From: Aquisediminimonas sp031376385
GTDB taxonomy: Bacteria > Pseudomonadota > Alphaproteobacteria > Sphingomonadales > Sphingomonadaceae
Reading direction: 5' to 3'
Length of the DNA stretch: 64,000 nucleotides
NCBI GenBank assembly: GCA_031376385.1
Contig: JANMDQ010000021.1
Location: forward strand, 56,607-120,606
Below the pieces are notes generated by a model that did no database searches, was not told the origin of the DNA, and worked only from the letters and a program-made list of their open reading frames with translations. Shown piece after piece: positions 33,333 to 41,659 of this stretch (within the stretch, counting starts at the first letter, position 1; each line of letters opens with the position of its first letter). The position numbers and the translations under genes were made by a program.

Positions 33333-35698
33333 CGCCAGCCTCCTGAACTGATCATCCGCCGGTCACCGGCATCCTGCACCGTGCGCGCGATTGTGCTGGG
33401 CAGCTCGGCCTGCATCCGGTCAATCCGCGACGTCACCCGCGCCAGCGCCGCTGCATCCGCGCCTGTCGCATCAATCGTGATCGGCATGTTGATGCTGGGG
33501 GAAGAGGGCCGGAACTGAGACGAGGACAGGGTCGAGTTAGGCCGCACCATCGCCCCGCGCGGTGTTGAGATAACAGGCTCAGGCCCGCGTTCGCCTACGA
33601 TGCCGAATTGCCCCTGCGGGATCATTCCACCAGTGGCGAAAAATCCGCCAAAAAGCGAACCAATGCTCTTGAATATCCCTCCAAAGCCGCCGCCGCCGCC
33701 GCCGCCAAAGCCTCCTCCTTCAAGACCGCCGCCACCGCCAGACAGCGCATCGAGCAGGGGCTTGATCAGCAGCTGTCGAATGTAGATTTGAAGGATGTCC
33801 GCGATCATCTGTTTCGCGACATCTTTGAACACAGCACCCAGCGACTTCGTCCCCATGATCGCTTCGACAAGTCCGCTGTTTAGCGATTCCAGACCATTAA
33901 CTGAGACTTCCTCCAGTGAATCGTTGATCCTTTTGCCCGTCTCGCCAATTTCGCGGCGGTAGCGTTCGAGCGGACTTTCATTATTCTGCTCAACGCCTTT
34001 TTGATCAGCGGCCTTCAACTCCTCAAGTATCCTGAGGCGAGCAGCTGCAATGTCTTTTTGCGCTTGGGTGGCCGTTTTGCTCGCGATCAACGCGTCCAAA
34101 TCCGCCTTCTCTTGGGCATAGGCCAGATTGAGCAACCTAAGCTCAATGTGTTTGCGCTGATTTCGGGTCACGGCAAATCGCAACGAACGATCAGCCAGAT
34201 CACGCTCGTTTGCGTTCGTCGCGCGCGCGACCTGTAGAGCCTCTTGAGCGCGCTCCTCCGCTTCTCTGCGGCTCAGCAACTCACGGTCGAGCGTCTCCTT
34301 AATGTCGAGCTGAGCAATCAGTTTTGCCTTCTGCACCTTGTTCAGCTTGTCATTGTCGCCAACCGATTCGCGTTCTTGGCGTGAACTGATGTCGAGTGAT
34401 TGTCGCTCCAGCCGGTACCGCTCCTCTATTGTCGTGGCCAACGCCCGCCGCGCAGCTAGGGTTTGAAGCAACAGCGTATTCATGTCCGATTGAAACCGCT
34501 CCTCGCTGTCATCCTTACTGGCTGTTTTCGGGGCCTTCGGACTCGAACCATCGCCCGGCTTTGCATCTTTTGCCTTGCGCTTGCGGGCATTTTGGCGAGC
34601 GCGGTCGCCGATATTGTCAAACAGATCGCCCAGCGGATCGCGGTCAAATGTCTCTTTCATGCGGGCGCTTCTCGCACCCAGCGCCTTCCCCAGCCGACCT
34701 GCTGCAGGGTTGGCATAAGGTGCCATTCCCGCAGGCATCGCGATCTGAGAGATGCTGCCGCTCAATCCAACAGCCTGCAAAGCCTTGTCAGCGCCAATGC
34801 TCGACGCAAAACTGTTTGCTTGTTTGATGAGGCCGTTGATTGCATTCACGCCGACGCTGACCATCTTGTTCACGCCTGCGATCATCCTGTTGACCGCACC
34901 CGTGATCGCCGCTCCAATGATGTCCGGGAAGTTGGACCAGACAAATTTGATGTCATCAAACGCAGCACTGAACGCATTGATGATGAGGTTCCCAGCGATT
35001 TTTGCGCCACTCACAACGCCGTCCCACGCCGCGATGAACCAAGGCGAAATCTCGTCAATTACTGGCTTCAGAATGTCGCTCAGCCCGTCTGCAACAACTT
35101 GCCACGTCGCAAGCGCCACATCACCAAATGTGACGGTCTCTTTGCTCCCGCGGTTGATCTCCGCCACCAGACCGCCAAAGACAACGCTCGTCGCCGCGGC
35201 TGCTGCCGTCAGAATCGGAAACTTCGTGATCAGGCCAGTGATCATGTTGCCTGTTTCCTTGAAGGCCCGGCCAACGCCGCCCTCCTTTGCCCCGTAAATC
35301 TGACTAATCTGCGATCCCTGCTGGATGGCCACCATCAATGGGTTCATGCCCGAAGCCAGCGACACGCCAATGTCGTTCAGTTGGAATACAAGCAGCTTTT
35401 GCTGCATCGCCGCGCGACCCGCTGCATTGCCCGCGCGGACAACAGCCTGGCTGTGATTGGTAAAGGCGGGCACAGTCTCTTGGGCTGCCTGAGATGTTTG
35501 ACGCAGCGCACCGCTCGCTTGCTGGCTCGATTTGGCAACTTCGCCGACGCCAGACGACGCATCGCGCGCCGTCTTGGCGGTTCGCGTGAAAGTTGTGCCC
35601 AGTTCGCGCGCTTCGACTTTCGCGGCACCAATCCCTTTGGTCAGATTGGTGTCGTCCGTGCGTAGAATGAGGACTGCCTCGCCAAGACTTTCGGCCAT
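33329..35698 (-). CDS. Tail tape measure protein
   Basis: 789 residues. The N-terminal region (ILRTDDTNLTKGIGAAKVEA) is followed by long helices, hydrophobic segments (PILTAAAAATSVVFGGLVAE), a charged coiled coil (about 420-600) and a Gly-rich stretch (GGGGGLEGGGFGGGGGGGFG) before a conserved-looking C-terminus. The tape measure sets tail length at about 0.15 nm per residue, so roughly 110-120 nm here (family rule). It is preceded by two overlapping chaperone genes as in siphoviruses. Confidence 0.9.
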   Translation of the reverse strand: MAESLGEAVLILRTDDTNLTKGIGAAKVEARELGTTFTRTAKTARDASSGVGEVAKSSQQASGALRQTSQAAQETVPAFTNHSQAVVRAGNAAGRAAMQQKLLVFQLNDIGVSLASGMNPLMVAIQQGSQISQIYGAKEGGVGRAFKETGNMITGLITKFPILTAAAAATSVVFGGLVAEINRGSKETVTFGDVALATWQVVADGLSDILKPVIDEISPWFIAAWDGVVSGAKIAGNLIINAFSAAFDDIKFVWSNFPDIIGAAITGAVNRMIAGVNKMVSVGVNAINGLIKQANSFASSIGADKALQAVGLSGSISQIAMPAGMAPYANPAAGRLGKALGARSARMKETFDRDPLGDLFDNIGDRARQNARKRKAKDAKPGDGSSPKAPKTASKDDSEERFQSDMNTLLLQTLAARRALATTIEERYRLERQSLDISSRQERESVGDNDKLNKVQKAKLIAQLDIKETLDRELLSRREAEERAQEALQVARATNANERDLADRSLRFAVTRNQRKHIELRLLNLAYAQEKADLDALIASKTATQAQKDIAAARLRILEELKAADQKGVEQNNESPLERYRREIGETGKRINDSLEEVSVNGLESLNSGLVEAIMGTKSLGAVFKDVAKQMIADILQIYIRQLLIKPLLDALSGGGGGLEGGGFGGGGGGGFGGIFKSIGSLFGGFFATGGMIPQGQFGIVGERGPEPVISTPRGAMVRPNSTLSSSQFRPSSPSINMPITIDATGADAAALARVTSRIDRMQAELPSTIARTVQDAGDRRMISSGGWR

Positions 35699-35944
35699 TT
35701 AGCTCGCTCCCTGCGCTTCGGGCGGTGGAGAAAAACCAACGCCCATTGCTTGCAGGTCTGCTAAGCTCGCCTTTGCTGCACGACGACGATTGGACTGAAA
35801 TCCGTCACGCGCGTCCTCCAGCCGATTAAACGTTCTCTCAGCCGCCTTGGCTTCCATCGAACCAAAAGACAGGGCCGTGGCTTCGATGTCAGCAAGCCGC
35901 TCCTCAGCATCAAGCCTGGGCAGCATTTCACCAAACGCCCTCAC
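35699..35944 (-). CDS. Tail assembly chaperone, second frame (gpT-like)
   Basis: 81 residues, with GTG 35944 overlapping the previous stop by 4 nt. It lies directly before the tape measure. In many siphoviruses the second chaperone part is made by a -1 frameshift from the first gene. Here I see no convincing slippery heptamer, so it is probably translated by stop-start coupling. The helical content (RLADIEATALSFGSMEAKAA) fits the role. Confidence 0.6.
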   Translation of the reverse strand: MRAFGEMLPRLDAEERLADIEATALSFGSMEAKAAERTFNRLEDARDGFQSNRRRAAKASLADLQAMGVGFSPPPEAQGAS

Positions 35945-36408
35945 GATGCAGATCGGCGCTTCGAAGTACCACCATTTCGGGCTGCCCCCGTAGAACCTTT
36001 GGATCCGTGCGATAATTTCGCCCCAGTCGCAGACGTCTCCTTCTCCAGCCCCTCCAGCATCGCTGCCGCCGCTCCCACCAGCTTGGCCTTGCTGGCCAGT
36101 AGAAGCAGCGTAAAAACCTCGATCAGCTGATATTTTTTGACCCCAGAGAGTTTGTTCATAAGGCTCTCCGGAACGCCGACGGCGATTTTTCGAGCGAGAT
36201 CATCGACAAGCTCTTCTAAATCCAAACCTTTAGTTTCATCCGACGCCAGATCGGACACTCGCGTGCCCCACAATGCAAACCGCTGACTATCGACAACTGA
36301 CAGTTCGTCAGGCGATAAAATTTCGTACAGCACGCCATCAATGCCAACTTTGGGCCGCTTGATCAGAGTGTTTAGATCGAGAATGGGTTTGTCGTCTTGA
36401 TCGGCCAT
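35941..36408 (-). CDS. Tail assembly chaperone, first frame (gpG-like)
   Basis: 155 residues. It starts ADQDDKPILDLNTLIKRPKV and is mainly helical, with a low-complexity Ser/Gly/Thr/Lys tail. Position between the tail tube and tape measure genes defines it as the gpG-type chaperone that coats the tape measure before tube assembly. The next gene starts on its stop codon. Confidence 0.7.
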   Translation of the reverse strand: MADQDDKPILDLNTLIKRPKVGIDGVLYEILSPDELSVVDSQRFALWGTRVSDLASDETKGLDLEELVDDLARKIAVGVPESLMNKLSGVKKYQLIEVFTLLLLASKAKLVGAAAAMLEGLEKETSATGAKLSHGSKGSTGAARNGGTSKRRSAS

Positions 36409-36438
36409 GAAATTGTCCTTCGCCTGTTGGTGTGTAAT

Positions 36439-36603
36439 TTAGCGCGTGAAGCCGATGCCCAGTTTCGCGCATTTTTGTTCCAGCTCTGCCAGCCTGGCTG
36501 CCTCTGTTTGCAGGGTTTCGCGGCTGGAGCGGACTGCGGCTTTGCAGCGCCGCACCTCGGCCCGCTGCGCTGCCACCTCCTGCGCGAGAGACGCGCGTGG
36601 CAT
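36439..36603 (-). CDS. 54-residue coiled-coil phage protein
   Basis: A small gene from ATG 36603, whose A overlaps the tail-tube stop (TGATG), to TAA at 36439. The product is a nearly continuous helix (AQEVAAQRAEVRRCKAAVRS and LQTEAARLAELEQKCAKL). It sits between the tail tube and chaperone genes. The one-base overlap supports translation. Function unknown, perhaps a tube or chaperone accessory. Confidence 0.6.
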   Translation of the reverse strand: MPRASLAQEVAAQRAEVRRCKAAVRSSRETLQTEAARLAELEQKCAKLGIGFTR

Positions 36604-37205
36604 CAGAGCGGAACTTGATGCTGGCTGACCAACCGCCCAAACCGCTCCAGCGGCGTCGCCGCTGACAGATCCTCAAGCGCGGTAAACTCAAGATCGAGCG
36701 TCATCGGCTTGCCCTTTTTGAAAACCGGCTTTGGGTTGTCAGATTGGAACACGCGGGGCACTTCATACTGGCCGACGAACCCGTCGCCGTAAGCAGAGAT
36801 GAACCCGCGGGCCAGCAGGGCGTAGATCACCACGTTGCCGCCGCGCATTAACGGCATCCGCTTGGTGCCTGGCACATTAACAGCAGCTGCTACGGTCGTC
36901 ACCAACGCGGCATTCATGGCAACCGAATACTGCTCAAGGGAAATGTCCATCAGCTTGAGGCTGATCATCAAATCTTCTTCGGTCCGGAATGCCTTGATCG
37001 GCCCCGTCGTTCCAGCCGCCCGCGCAGTGTCAATCTTCTGGACATGGCTGACGACAACCCCGTCCTCGTCGTAGCTGGCGTCGCCGCTGGTGCCGATCCG
37101 CACCCAAGGGCCGGGAGGCGCTCCTGTGACGAGCGGAAAGGCAGTGCCGACCGGCGCAAGCCAAAGCGTGATCGGGCCGGCGAGAAGTTCTAATGGGGCT
37201 GGCAT
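36603..37205 (-). CDS. Major tail (tube) protein
   Basis: 200 residues, strand-rich, with PAPLELLAGPITLWLAPVGT at the start and SYDEDGVVVSHVQKIDTARA. It lies between the tail terminator and tail chaperone genes, the conserved slot of the siphovirus tube protein. The length is normal for this family. Confidence 0.75.
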   Translation of the reverse strand: MPAPLELLAGPITLWLAPVGTAFPLVTGAPPGPWVRIGTSGDASYDEDGVVVSHVQKIDTARAAGTTGPIKAFRTEEDLMISLKLMDISLEQYSVAMNAALVTTVAAAVNVPGTKRMPLMRGGNVVIYALLARGFISAYGDGFVGQYEVPRVFQSDNPKPVFKKGKPMTLDLEFTALEDLSAATPLERFGRLVSQHQVPL

Positions 37206-37208
37206 GTC

Positions 37209-37649
37209 TTAAACCTCCTGTGTTGCGTGTAAAACTTGGAATGATTGGAAACTCTGGGGCCACTGCCCGTCGCGTTCACGGGCTGCGAAAAAGCCGCCGC
37301 CGCTGTTGATCCAGTGGATCAAGACCCCGGCCACGATTTTGCGCTTTGTGCGCAGCAGAACCGCCCGCGCCAACGTGCGCAGTGTGTTGGCCTCGCGCGG
37401 CGTGGCTCCGTAGGCAAAAACGTCAAAGCGCTGCGTGTCCGCCGCCACGTCGCTGCCCGACATCAAAGAGACCCCGCCAGAAGGCGTGACGACCAGCATC
37501 TTGCCTGGCATCCGCTTGACGGCCTCCTGCGGCATTTCGGTGCCGTAAACGTCGTCACCCGCCAGCACGGCGACGGCGGCGTCGGCCTTCAGCAAAGCGA
37601 CCAGCGCACCAATGATGTCAGCCTCAGCCACGTGCGCCTCCGCTTTCAT
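37209..37649 (-). CDS. Tail terminator-type protein (DUF3168-like)
   Basis: 146 residues from ATG 37649: AEADIIGALVALLKADAAVA, then DVYGTEMPQEAVKRMPGKML and RFDVFAYGATPREANTL. This is the pattern of the tail terminator family, which caps the tube at the head side. It overlaps the gp10-like gene by 26 nt. Confidence 0.7.
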   Translation of the reverse strand: MKAEAHVAEADIIGALVALLKADAAVAVLAGDDVYGTEMPQEAVKRMPGKMLVVTPSGGVSLMSGSDVAADTQRFDVFAYGATPREANTLRTLARAVLLRTKRKIVAGVLIHWINSGGGFFAARERDGQWPQSFQSFQVLHATQEV

Positions 37650-38058
37650 ACGCAGCCCGGATGTTAGCCCCAAGGCCCGGATATTTCGCGTCCGCCGCTG
37701 GGCGAAGGTAAGGCTGCGCTGGAAGAGTGACACTCTTGACGAACCGCACGCTGCCGTCTGGCTGCGGGATCGCGAGCGCCTTGGCGTGGACGGGACGGAT
37801 CACAGCGCCCAATTCCTGGGCAAGCGCGTATTTAACGTCGAGCACGCCCCACTGGCCTTGAACGCCGCCTTCGACTCGAGTCGCGTAGGACACAATCGTG
37901 ACACCGCCCTCCAGAACGCCGGTGCGATTTTTCCACGGGTGATTGCGCTTGGCGTGGTCAACACACTCAAACAATGTCTTGTTGACGCCCACGACGGCTG
38001 CCGCCTGGGCCTTGGCCTGAACGACGTCTCCGTTCCAGGTGAGTTCGAGCGTTGCCAT
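37624..38058 (-). CDS. Tail completion protein, HK97 gp10-like
   Basis: 144 residues. VNKTLFECVDHAKRNHPWKN and the C-terminal PAQPYLRPAADAKYPGLGAN resemble HK97 gp10-type proteins, which act at the head-tail joint. It is followed by the terminator, as expected. Start ATG 38058 shares a base with the previous stop. Confidence 0.75.
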   Translation of the reverse strand: MATLELTWNGDVVQAKAQAAAVVGVNKTLFECVDHAKRNHPWKNRTGVLEGGVTIVSYATRVEGGVQGQWGVLDVKYALAQELGAVIRPVHAKALAIPQPDGSVRFVKSVTLPAQPYLRPAADAKYPGLGANIRAAYESGGARG

Positions 38059-38318
38059 TAGCCGCGCACCATTTCAGGAGGTGAGCCCACCAGCACATTC
38101 ATTGGCGGCGGCAACGTCCCGAGAATCCGAACGTGAATGGCTGCACCTGCGTTCAGCGCGCGCAGATCTTCTGGCGTCGGGATCCACGCGGTCATCATTG
38201 AAGGAGTGTTCGGTCCGTTGACTGAGCAGTTGATCAGCTCGTCACGGACCGGCAGGCCGAGATAGCCTTGTGATTTCCCAACCACGCGCGTTGCGCCCTC
38301 GATGGCACCGACCTGCAT
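38058..38318 (-). CDS. Small head-tail region protein, unknown
   Basis: 86 residues: LPVRDELINCSVNGPNTPSM, then TPEDLRALNAGAAIHVRILG. No family recognised. It lies between the head closure and tail completion genes and is joined to both by one-base overlaps. Similar small proteins in this slot are often found in Mu-like siphoviruses. Confidence 0.55.
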   Translation of the reverse strand: MQVGAIEGATRVVGKSQGYLGLPVRDELINCSVNGPNTPSMMTAWIPTPEDLRALNAGAAIHVRILGTLPPPMNVLVGSPPEMVRG

Positions 38319-38662
38319 CAGCCAACCCTCACAAGAGCAGCTTCGCGGTGCGTGTGCTTGAACTGGACCGGGCCTTCAACGCGGAAGCGGCCTTCGAACA
38401 AAACGTCACCGCGCTTGTTGGTGATTTCGGCAACCTCGTCATTTTCGGTCACTTCGGACGAGAGCGGGAGCAGCATTCGCACGTCCTCAACCGCGGCGAC
38501 CTTGTTGCCGTCCTTGATTTCGCGGGCACTGGGCGTCCAGGCAAAGCAGGCCACCGTGCAGAAATGTTCAAACACGGATGCCACGGGCTGGCCCCAAGCG
38601 TCCTTGCCGCTGGACGTGCTGCGCTCAATCTCTGCGCGCATCGTGAGACGCTGGCTGATCAC
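38318..38662 (-). CDS. Head closure (stopper) type protein
   Basis: 114 residues, GTG start 38662 overlapping the previous stop by 4 nt. RLTMRAEIERSTSSGKDAWG with FKHTHREAALVRVG is the small beta-barrel pattern of head-tail stopper proteins (gpFII/gp16 type). Its place after the connector-like gene fits. Confidence 0.6.
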   Translation of the reverse strand: MISQRLTMRAEIERSTSSGKDAWGQPVASVFEHFCTVACFAWTPSAREIKDGNKVAAVEDVRMLLPLSSEVTENDEVAEITNKRGDVLFEGRFRVEGPVQFKHTHREAALVRVG

Positions 38663-39234
38663 GCGAACACCATTCCGGTCGCAGCGCCTGACAGGCTGTT
38701 GAGAATGCCGTCACGCTCAACAGAGTAGGATTCGGTGGAGCCGGTCCACTGGTAGTCACCAGCGCGTTCGGATTTCAGCATCCCACGGTAAGACAGGTCA
38801 ATCAGCATCAGCTTGATCACAGCGTCGTCGCGCAATGCCTGGGCCGGGCCAGAGGCGGTGTAGCTGGCGACAACCAGCGGAGCCCAGTGGGTCGCGGGAT
38901 TGGGGCCAGTGGTCAGGCGCTGCAAGGTGCGGCCGCCGTGAAGAATTCGAAAATCAGTCGCCGTCAAAACAACTGCAGCAGCTGCTGCCCCGCTGTTGCC
39001 TGGCGTCATTTCGGTAACCTCGACCGGGAACGCGGTGTTGGCCGGAATGTTGAGCCGCAACGTCCTGTGCAGGGCGTCCTCTGGCTCGTTCGGGTCACCC
39101 AGGTGAACGGTCACCAACCCGACCGGACCGACGCGGTCACTGATCTCCGCAGTGATCCCAGCGATCATTGCGTTCAGTTCATCGTCGGATAAATCCGGCG
39201 ACGCGCGTTCTTTGATCCGGTCGAGCAGGCTCAT
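38659..39234 (-). CDS. Head-tail connector-type protein
   Basis: 191 residues. The N-terminal helical part SLLDRIKERASPDLSDDELN and following domain resemble the gp6-like head completion proteins that extend the portal. A strand-rich C-terminal half makes it longer than the usual 100-residue connectors, so it may be a fusion or another protein in this slot. Confidence 0.55.
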   Translation of the reverse strand: MSLLDRIKERASPDLSDDELNAMIAGITAEISDRVGPVGLVTVHLGDPNEPEDALHRTLRLNIPANTAFPVEVTEMTPGNSGAAAAAVVLTATDFRILHGGRTLQRLTTGPNPATHWAPLVVASYTASGPAQALRDDAVIKLMLIDLSYRGMLKSERAGDYQWTGSTESYSVERDGILNSLSGAATGMVFA

Positions 39235-39237
39235 GAC

Positions 39238-39597
39238 TTAGGCAGCCTTGTCGCCGTCGGCGGCACCGGACTTGTCGTCACCAGCGGCACCGGACTTGTC
39301 GTCACCGGCCGCGCCAGATTTGTCGTCACCAGCGGCAGCACCTTTGTTGGCGGCCGCTTCTGCAGCCTTTGCTTCAGCAGCAGCCTTTTTGGCAGCAGCT
39401 TTGGTTTCAGCGGCAGTGGCTTTGGTCGCCGGCGCGTCTGCATCCGGAAAATCACCGTCGACCAGGCCGTAAAGCTCAGCCGCGCTTTCGGGAATTTCGT
39501 CGCTAGGCGCGGCGTAAAGGAAAGCCGCGTCTTCGTGGCCTTCAGGGACCAGCGTAGACTTGTCGGCAGTGTGGAACAGCCGTTGTTTGGCAAACAT
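39238..39597 (-). CDS. Head-region protein with Ala/Lys-rich repeat tail
   Basis: 119 residues. A folded N-terminal half (TADKSTLVPEGHEDAAFLYA...GLVDGDFPDAD) precedes an Ala/Lys helix, then a tandem octapeptide GAAGDDKS. GGAGATTT precedes ATG 39597. It sits between capsid-associated genes; similar short proteins bind or decorate capsids. The 24-bp repeat tract (39247-39342) could vary in copy number. Confidence 0.55.
   Translation of the reverse strand: MFAKQRLFHTADKSTLVPEGHEDAAFLYAAPSDEIPESAAELYGLVDGDFPDADAPATKATAAETKAAAKKAAAEAKAAEAAANKGAAAGDDKSGAAGDDKSGAAGDDKSGAADGDKAA
39247..39342 (-). repeat. Four tandem 24-bp units inside the head-region gene
   Basis: Units begin at 39247, 39271, 39295 and 39319, each like CTTGTCGTCACCAGCGGCAC plus 4 bases. 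They encode the GAAGDDKS octapeptide. Unit 2 is the best match to consensus, and units 1, 3 and 4 differ at a few bases. Confidence 0.75.
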
Positions 39598-39636
39598 TGG
39601 AAATCTCCTTTTGGAATTGGTTTACTCAGGCCCCAG

Positions 39637-39900
39637 TTATTCAGGCAGCGACCAAGTGACGTGAAGGTAGCGGCCCGTCGTGACGGTCGTGGTGTTCTGG
39701 ATCGTTCCGGCCTTCCCCGCCGTGATTGAAAATTCGGCGGTGCGGTTGATCGCAGTGGGCGGCGCGCCGTCCGTCACGTCCAAAACGGAGAGCAAAGTGC
39801 AGGCCGGGTTCAGCCGCCCAGGCACGCGAAACTCGCCCACAGGCCCGCCCGGGATGAGTGCTGATCTGATCGGCTTTGAAATACCAATTGCTGTTGGCAT
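39637..39900 (-). CDS. Small head-region protein, possible decoration protein
   Basis: 87 residues: SKPIRSALIPGGPVGEFRVP, then TAINRTAEFSITAGKAGTIQ. Mostly beta strands. Position right after the major capsid gene is where decoration or head-fibre proteins occur. No firm family. Confidence 0.5.
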   Translation of the reverse strand: MPTAIGISKPIRSALIPGGPVGEFRVPGRLNPACTLLSVLDVTDGAPPTAINRTAEFSITAGKAGTIQNTTTVTTGRYLHVTWSLPE

Positions 39901-40009
39901 GTCCGTTCCTTTTGAAATGAGAGACTGGGCAAGCGAGCGAGGATACTAACAACACTCGCTCGCGCCCCGGAGCGACCGACCCCCGTCGCCCCAAGTTGAA
40001 GGCCAGAAC

Positions 40010-41362
40010 CTAGAGTCCAGTGACCGAACAGAAGGCAACCGGACGACGCCAGACCAGCGCCATCCGAGCATCAGCGCGCGCGGTGCGCTGACCTTGCGCG
40101 AACTGATTGTTGACATATCCAATTTGCACATCGACGCCGCGGCGCTCGAACGCAGAGACGCAATCCGGGGTGAAGGCACCGACGTAGCCAATACCAACAG
40201 CATCGGAGTCCTGCTCTACGATCGGCATCCCCCACAATCTCGGGACTATTGCATCGCCTGGCGCACCTAAAATATACTGACCGTTTGCGTCGCGCGTCAG
40301 GCGAAGATTCTGCCAGTCTGTCAAATGCATGACGTGATGCGTCGGCACGGAGCGACCGACGAGCCGGATCTTGGTCATCGCTTTGAAGAATGCATCGGGA
40401 ATAGGGTCTGCGCCCTTCGCTTGGGCCTGAATGCCGACGACATTCTTCAGGCCGCGCAGGTTCGCACCAAGGCCATCTCCGATGAGACAAGCCGAATCAA
40501 ACCGCTGACGAACACCGAAGCTTAAACGCGCATCAATGTACGGTTCGATCATTCCGACGTCTTCCAACTGCTCATCGGTCAAAGGAATGCTGTCCGTGAT
40601 CTTTTGAACCGGCGAACTGCGTAGCGTGAAAATGAATGTGGATTCTGCGAATGCTGCCCCTTCCGGAGTGAATGCCGCTGCGTGCAATCGGGTCGTTTCT
40701 TCCATATATGCGTATGCCGCCTGGCTCGTCGGAAACAGCGGGATGATGTCACCCAGCTGAAGTGGCCGGGTCACGGCCTCCACAAACCCTGGCGCGCGGA
40801 GCACCTCAGGGGCATAACCCGCCGCTGTCGTCATCAGCGCCTTAGTGGACATTGTTGGGTAAGGCACTGCTTTGCTCAGGAAATCCGACGGCAACAGCTC
40901 ATCAAAATTGAGGGTGACGCCCTGAGCTGCACCGTTAGCGGCCCAGTTCTGATACGACTTGGATTCGCCAATCATTTGCCCGAGAGATTTGAACCGCTCA
41001 CTTTCAGACGAGTAGTTGCCTTTTCCGCCAGCACCGCCGCCGCCGGGCAGCGGGAAGTTGCGACGGCCCTTTTCGCGTTCGGAATGCGCCTTGGCCGCTT
41101 GCTCTGCACCGCGCAGCGTGTCGATGGCCTCACCAACCGCGTCCATTTCCTGGTTCATTTGCTTGACGGCTTCAGAAACAGCCACTGAGCCCTTCACCTG
41201 GTCGCCAAGGCATTTCACATTGTTGAAATTGTAACCGCCTTGGCCGTCACCGGCTTCGCTGAAAACTTCGGCGAGTTCTTTCTGACGCTGCGACAGCGCT
41301 GAGTCCGCTTCCTTCAGGGTCAGTTCGGCAATTGTGTCCTTCGACAATGTTTTGATCGTCAT
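40010..41362 (-). CDS. Major capsid protein, HK97 fold
   Basis: 450 residues. The first about 125 residues form a charged coiled-coil scaffold (delta) domain (LKEADSALSQRQKELAEVFS) ending in the glycine linker PLPGGGGAGGKG. The mature HK97 shell domain follows: RPLQLGDIIPLFPTSQAAYA, SSPVQKITDSIPLTDEQLED, and LWGMPIVEQDSDAVGIGYVG near the end. The prohead protease is encoded upstream. Mu itself uses a different capsid, so this is a head-module swap. Confidence 0.92.
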   Translation of the reverse strand: MTIKTLSKDTIAELTLKEADSALSQRQKELAEVFSEAGDGQGGYNFNNVKCLGDQVKGSVAVSEAVKQMNQEMDAVGEAIDTLRGAEQAAKAHSEREKGRRNFPLPGGGGAGGKGNYSSESERFKSLGQMIGESKSYQNWAANGAAQGVTLNFDELLPSDFLSKAVPYPTMSTKALMTTAAGYAPEVLRAPGFVEAVTRPLQLGDIIPLFPTSQAAYAYMEETTRLHAAAFTPEGAAFAESTFIFTLRSSPVQKITDSIPLTDEQLEDVGMIEPYIDARLSFGVRQRFDSACLIGDGLGANLRGLKNVVGIQAQAKGADPIPDAFFKAMTKIRLVGRSVPTHHVMHLTDWQNLRLTRDANGQYILGAPGDAIVPRLWGMPIVEQDSDAVGIGYVGAFTPDCVSAFERRGVDVQIGYVNNQFAQGQRTARADARMALVWRRPVAFCSVTGL

Positions 41363-41659
41363 GCTTTGGCTCCACTCGAGTTGGGTTGAATATCCCGACC
41401 CTTTTGGAGCAGCGACAACGGGCGTGCGCCCCGGACAACTGTCCTCGCCTTCGCGCCACCTTCATGCCGCGCGCCACGACCAACTATCCCAATTCACCCG
41501 CCAAAGACAAGCGGCAAGCCAAAGGCGTTGCGGCAACGCCCCTAGCGCGCCCTAAGAAGCCCCTAAGAAGCCAGTTGATCTCAAAACAGGTGACAGTGGA
41601 GCGCACCGCCCCTCAGCGGGCCTGTGGGGCCAATTTCGGCAGGGTCAAAATACCTGCCC
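41363..41659. promoter_or_regulatory. Central noncoding gap; candidate strong gyrase site
   Basis: 297 bp with no credible gene, in a genome where most genes overlap. It lies 18.2-18.5 kb from the left end of 37.7 kb, that is at 48-49% of the genome, between protease and capsid genes. Mu has its strong gyrase site at the genome centre, where it aids pairing of the two ends. The gap holds CCCTAAGAAG twice in tandem (about 41550-41572); the same decamer occurs near the left end at 59636. Gyrase binding is inference. Confidence 0.5.

Noticed and set aside
34463..35665. 400-codon frame antisense to the tape measure gene.
   Set aside because: It has no recognisable domains, while the tape measure on the other strand fits size, place and composition.
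35941..36010. Possible -1 programmed frameshift joining the two tail chaperone genes.
   Set aside because: No clear slippery heptamer is seen; the GTGA overlap explains coupling well enough. A frameshift is not excluded.
39231..39593. Alternative frame (Leu/Pro/Lys-rich repeats) over the head-region repeat gene.
   Set aside because: The frame 39238-39597 has the ribosome binding site and a folded-looking N-terminal half; the other is a shadow of the tandem repeats.
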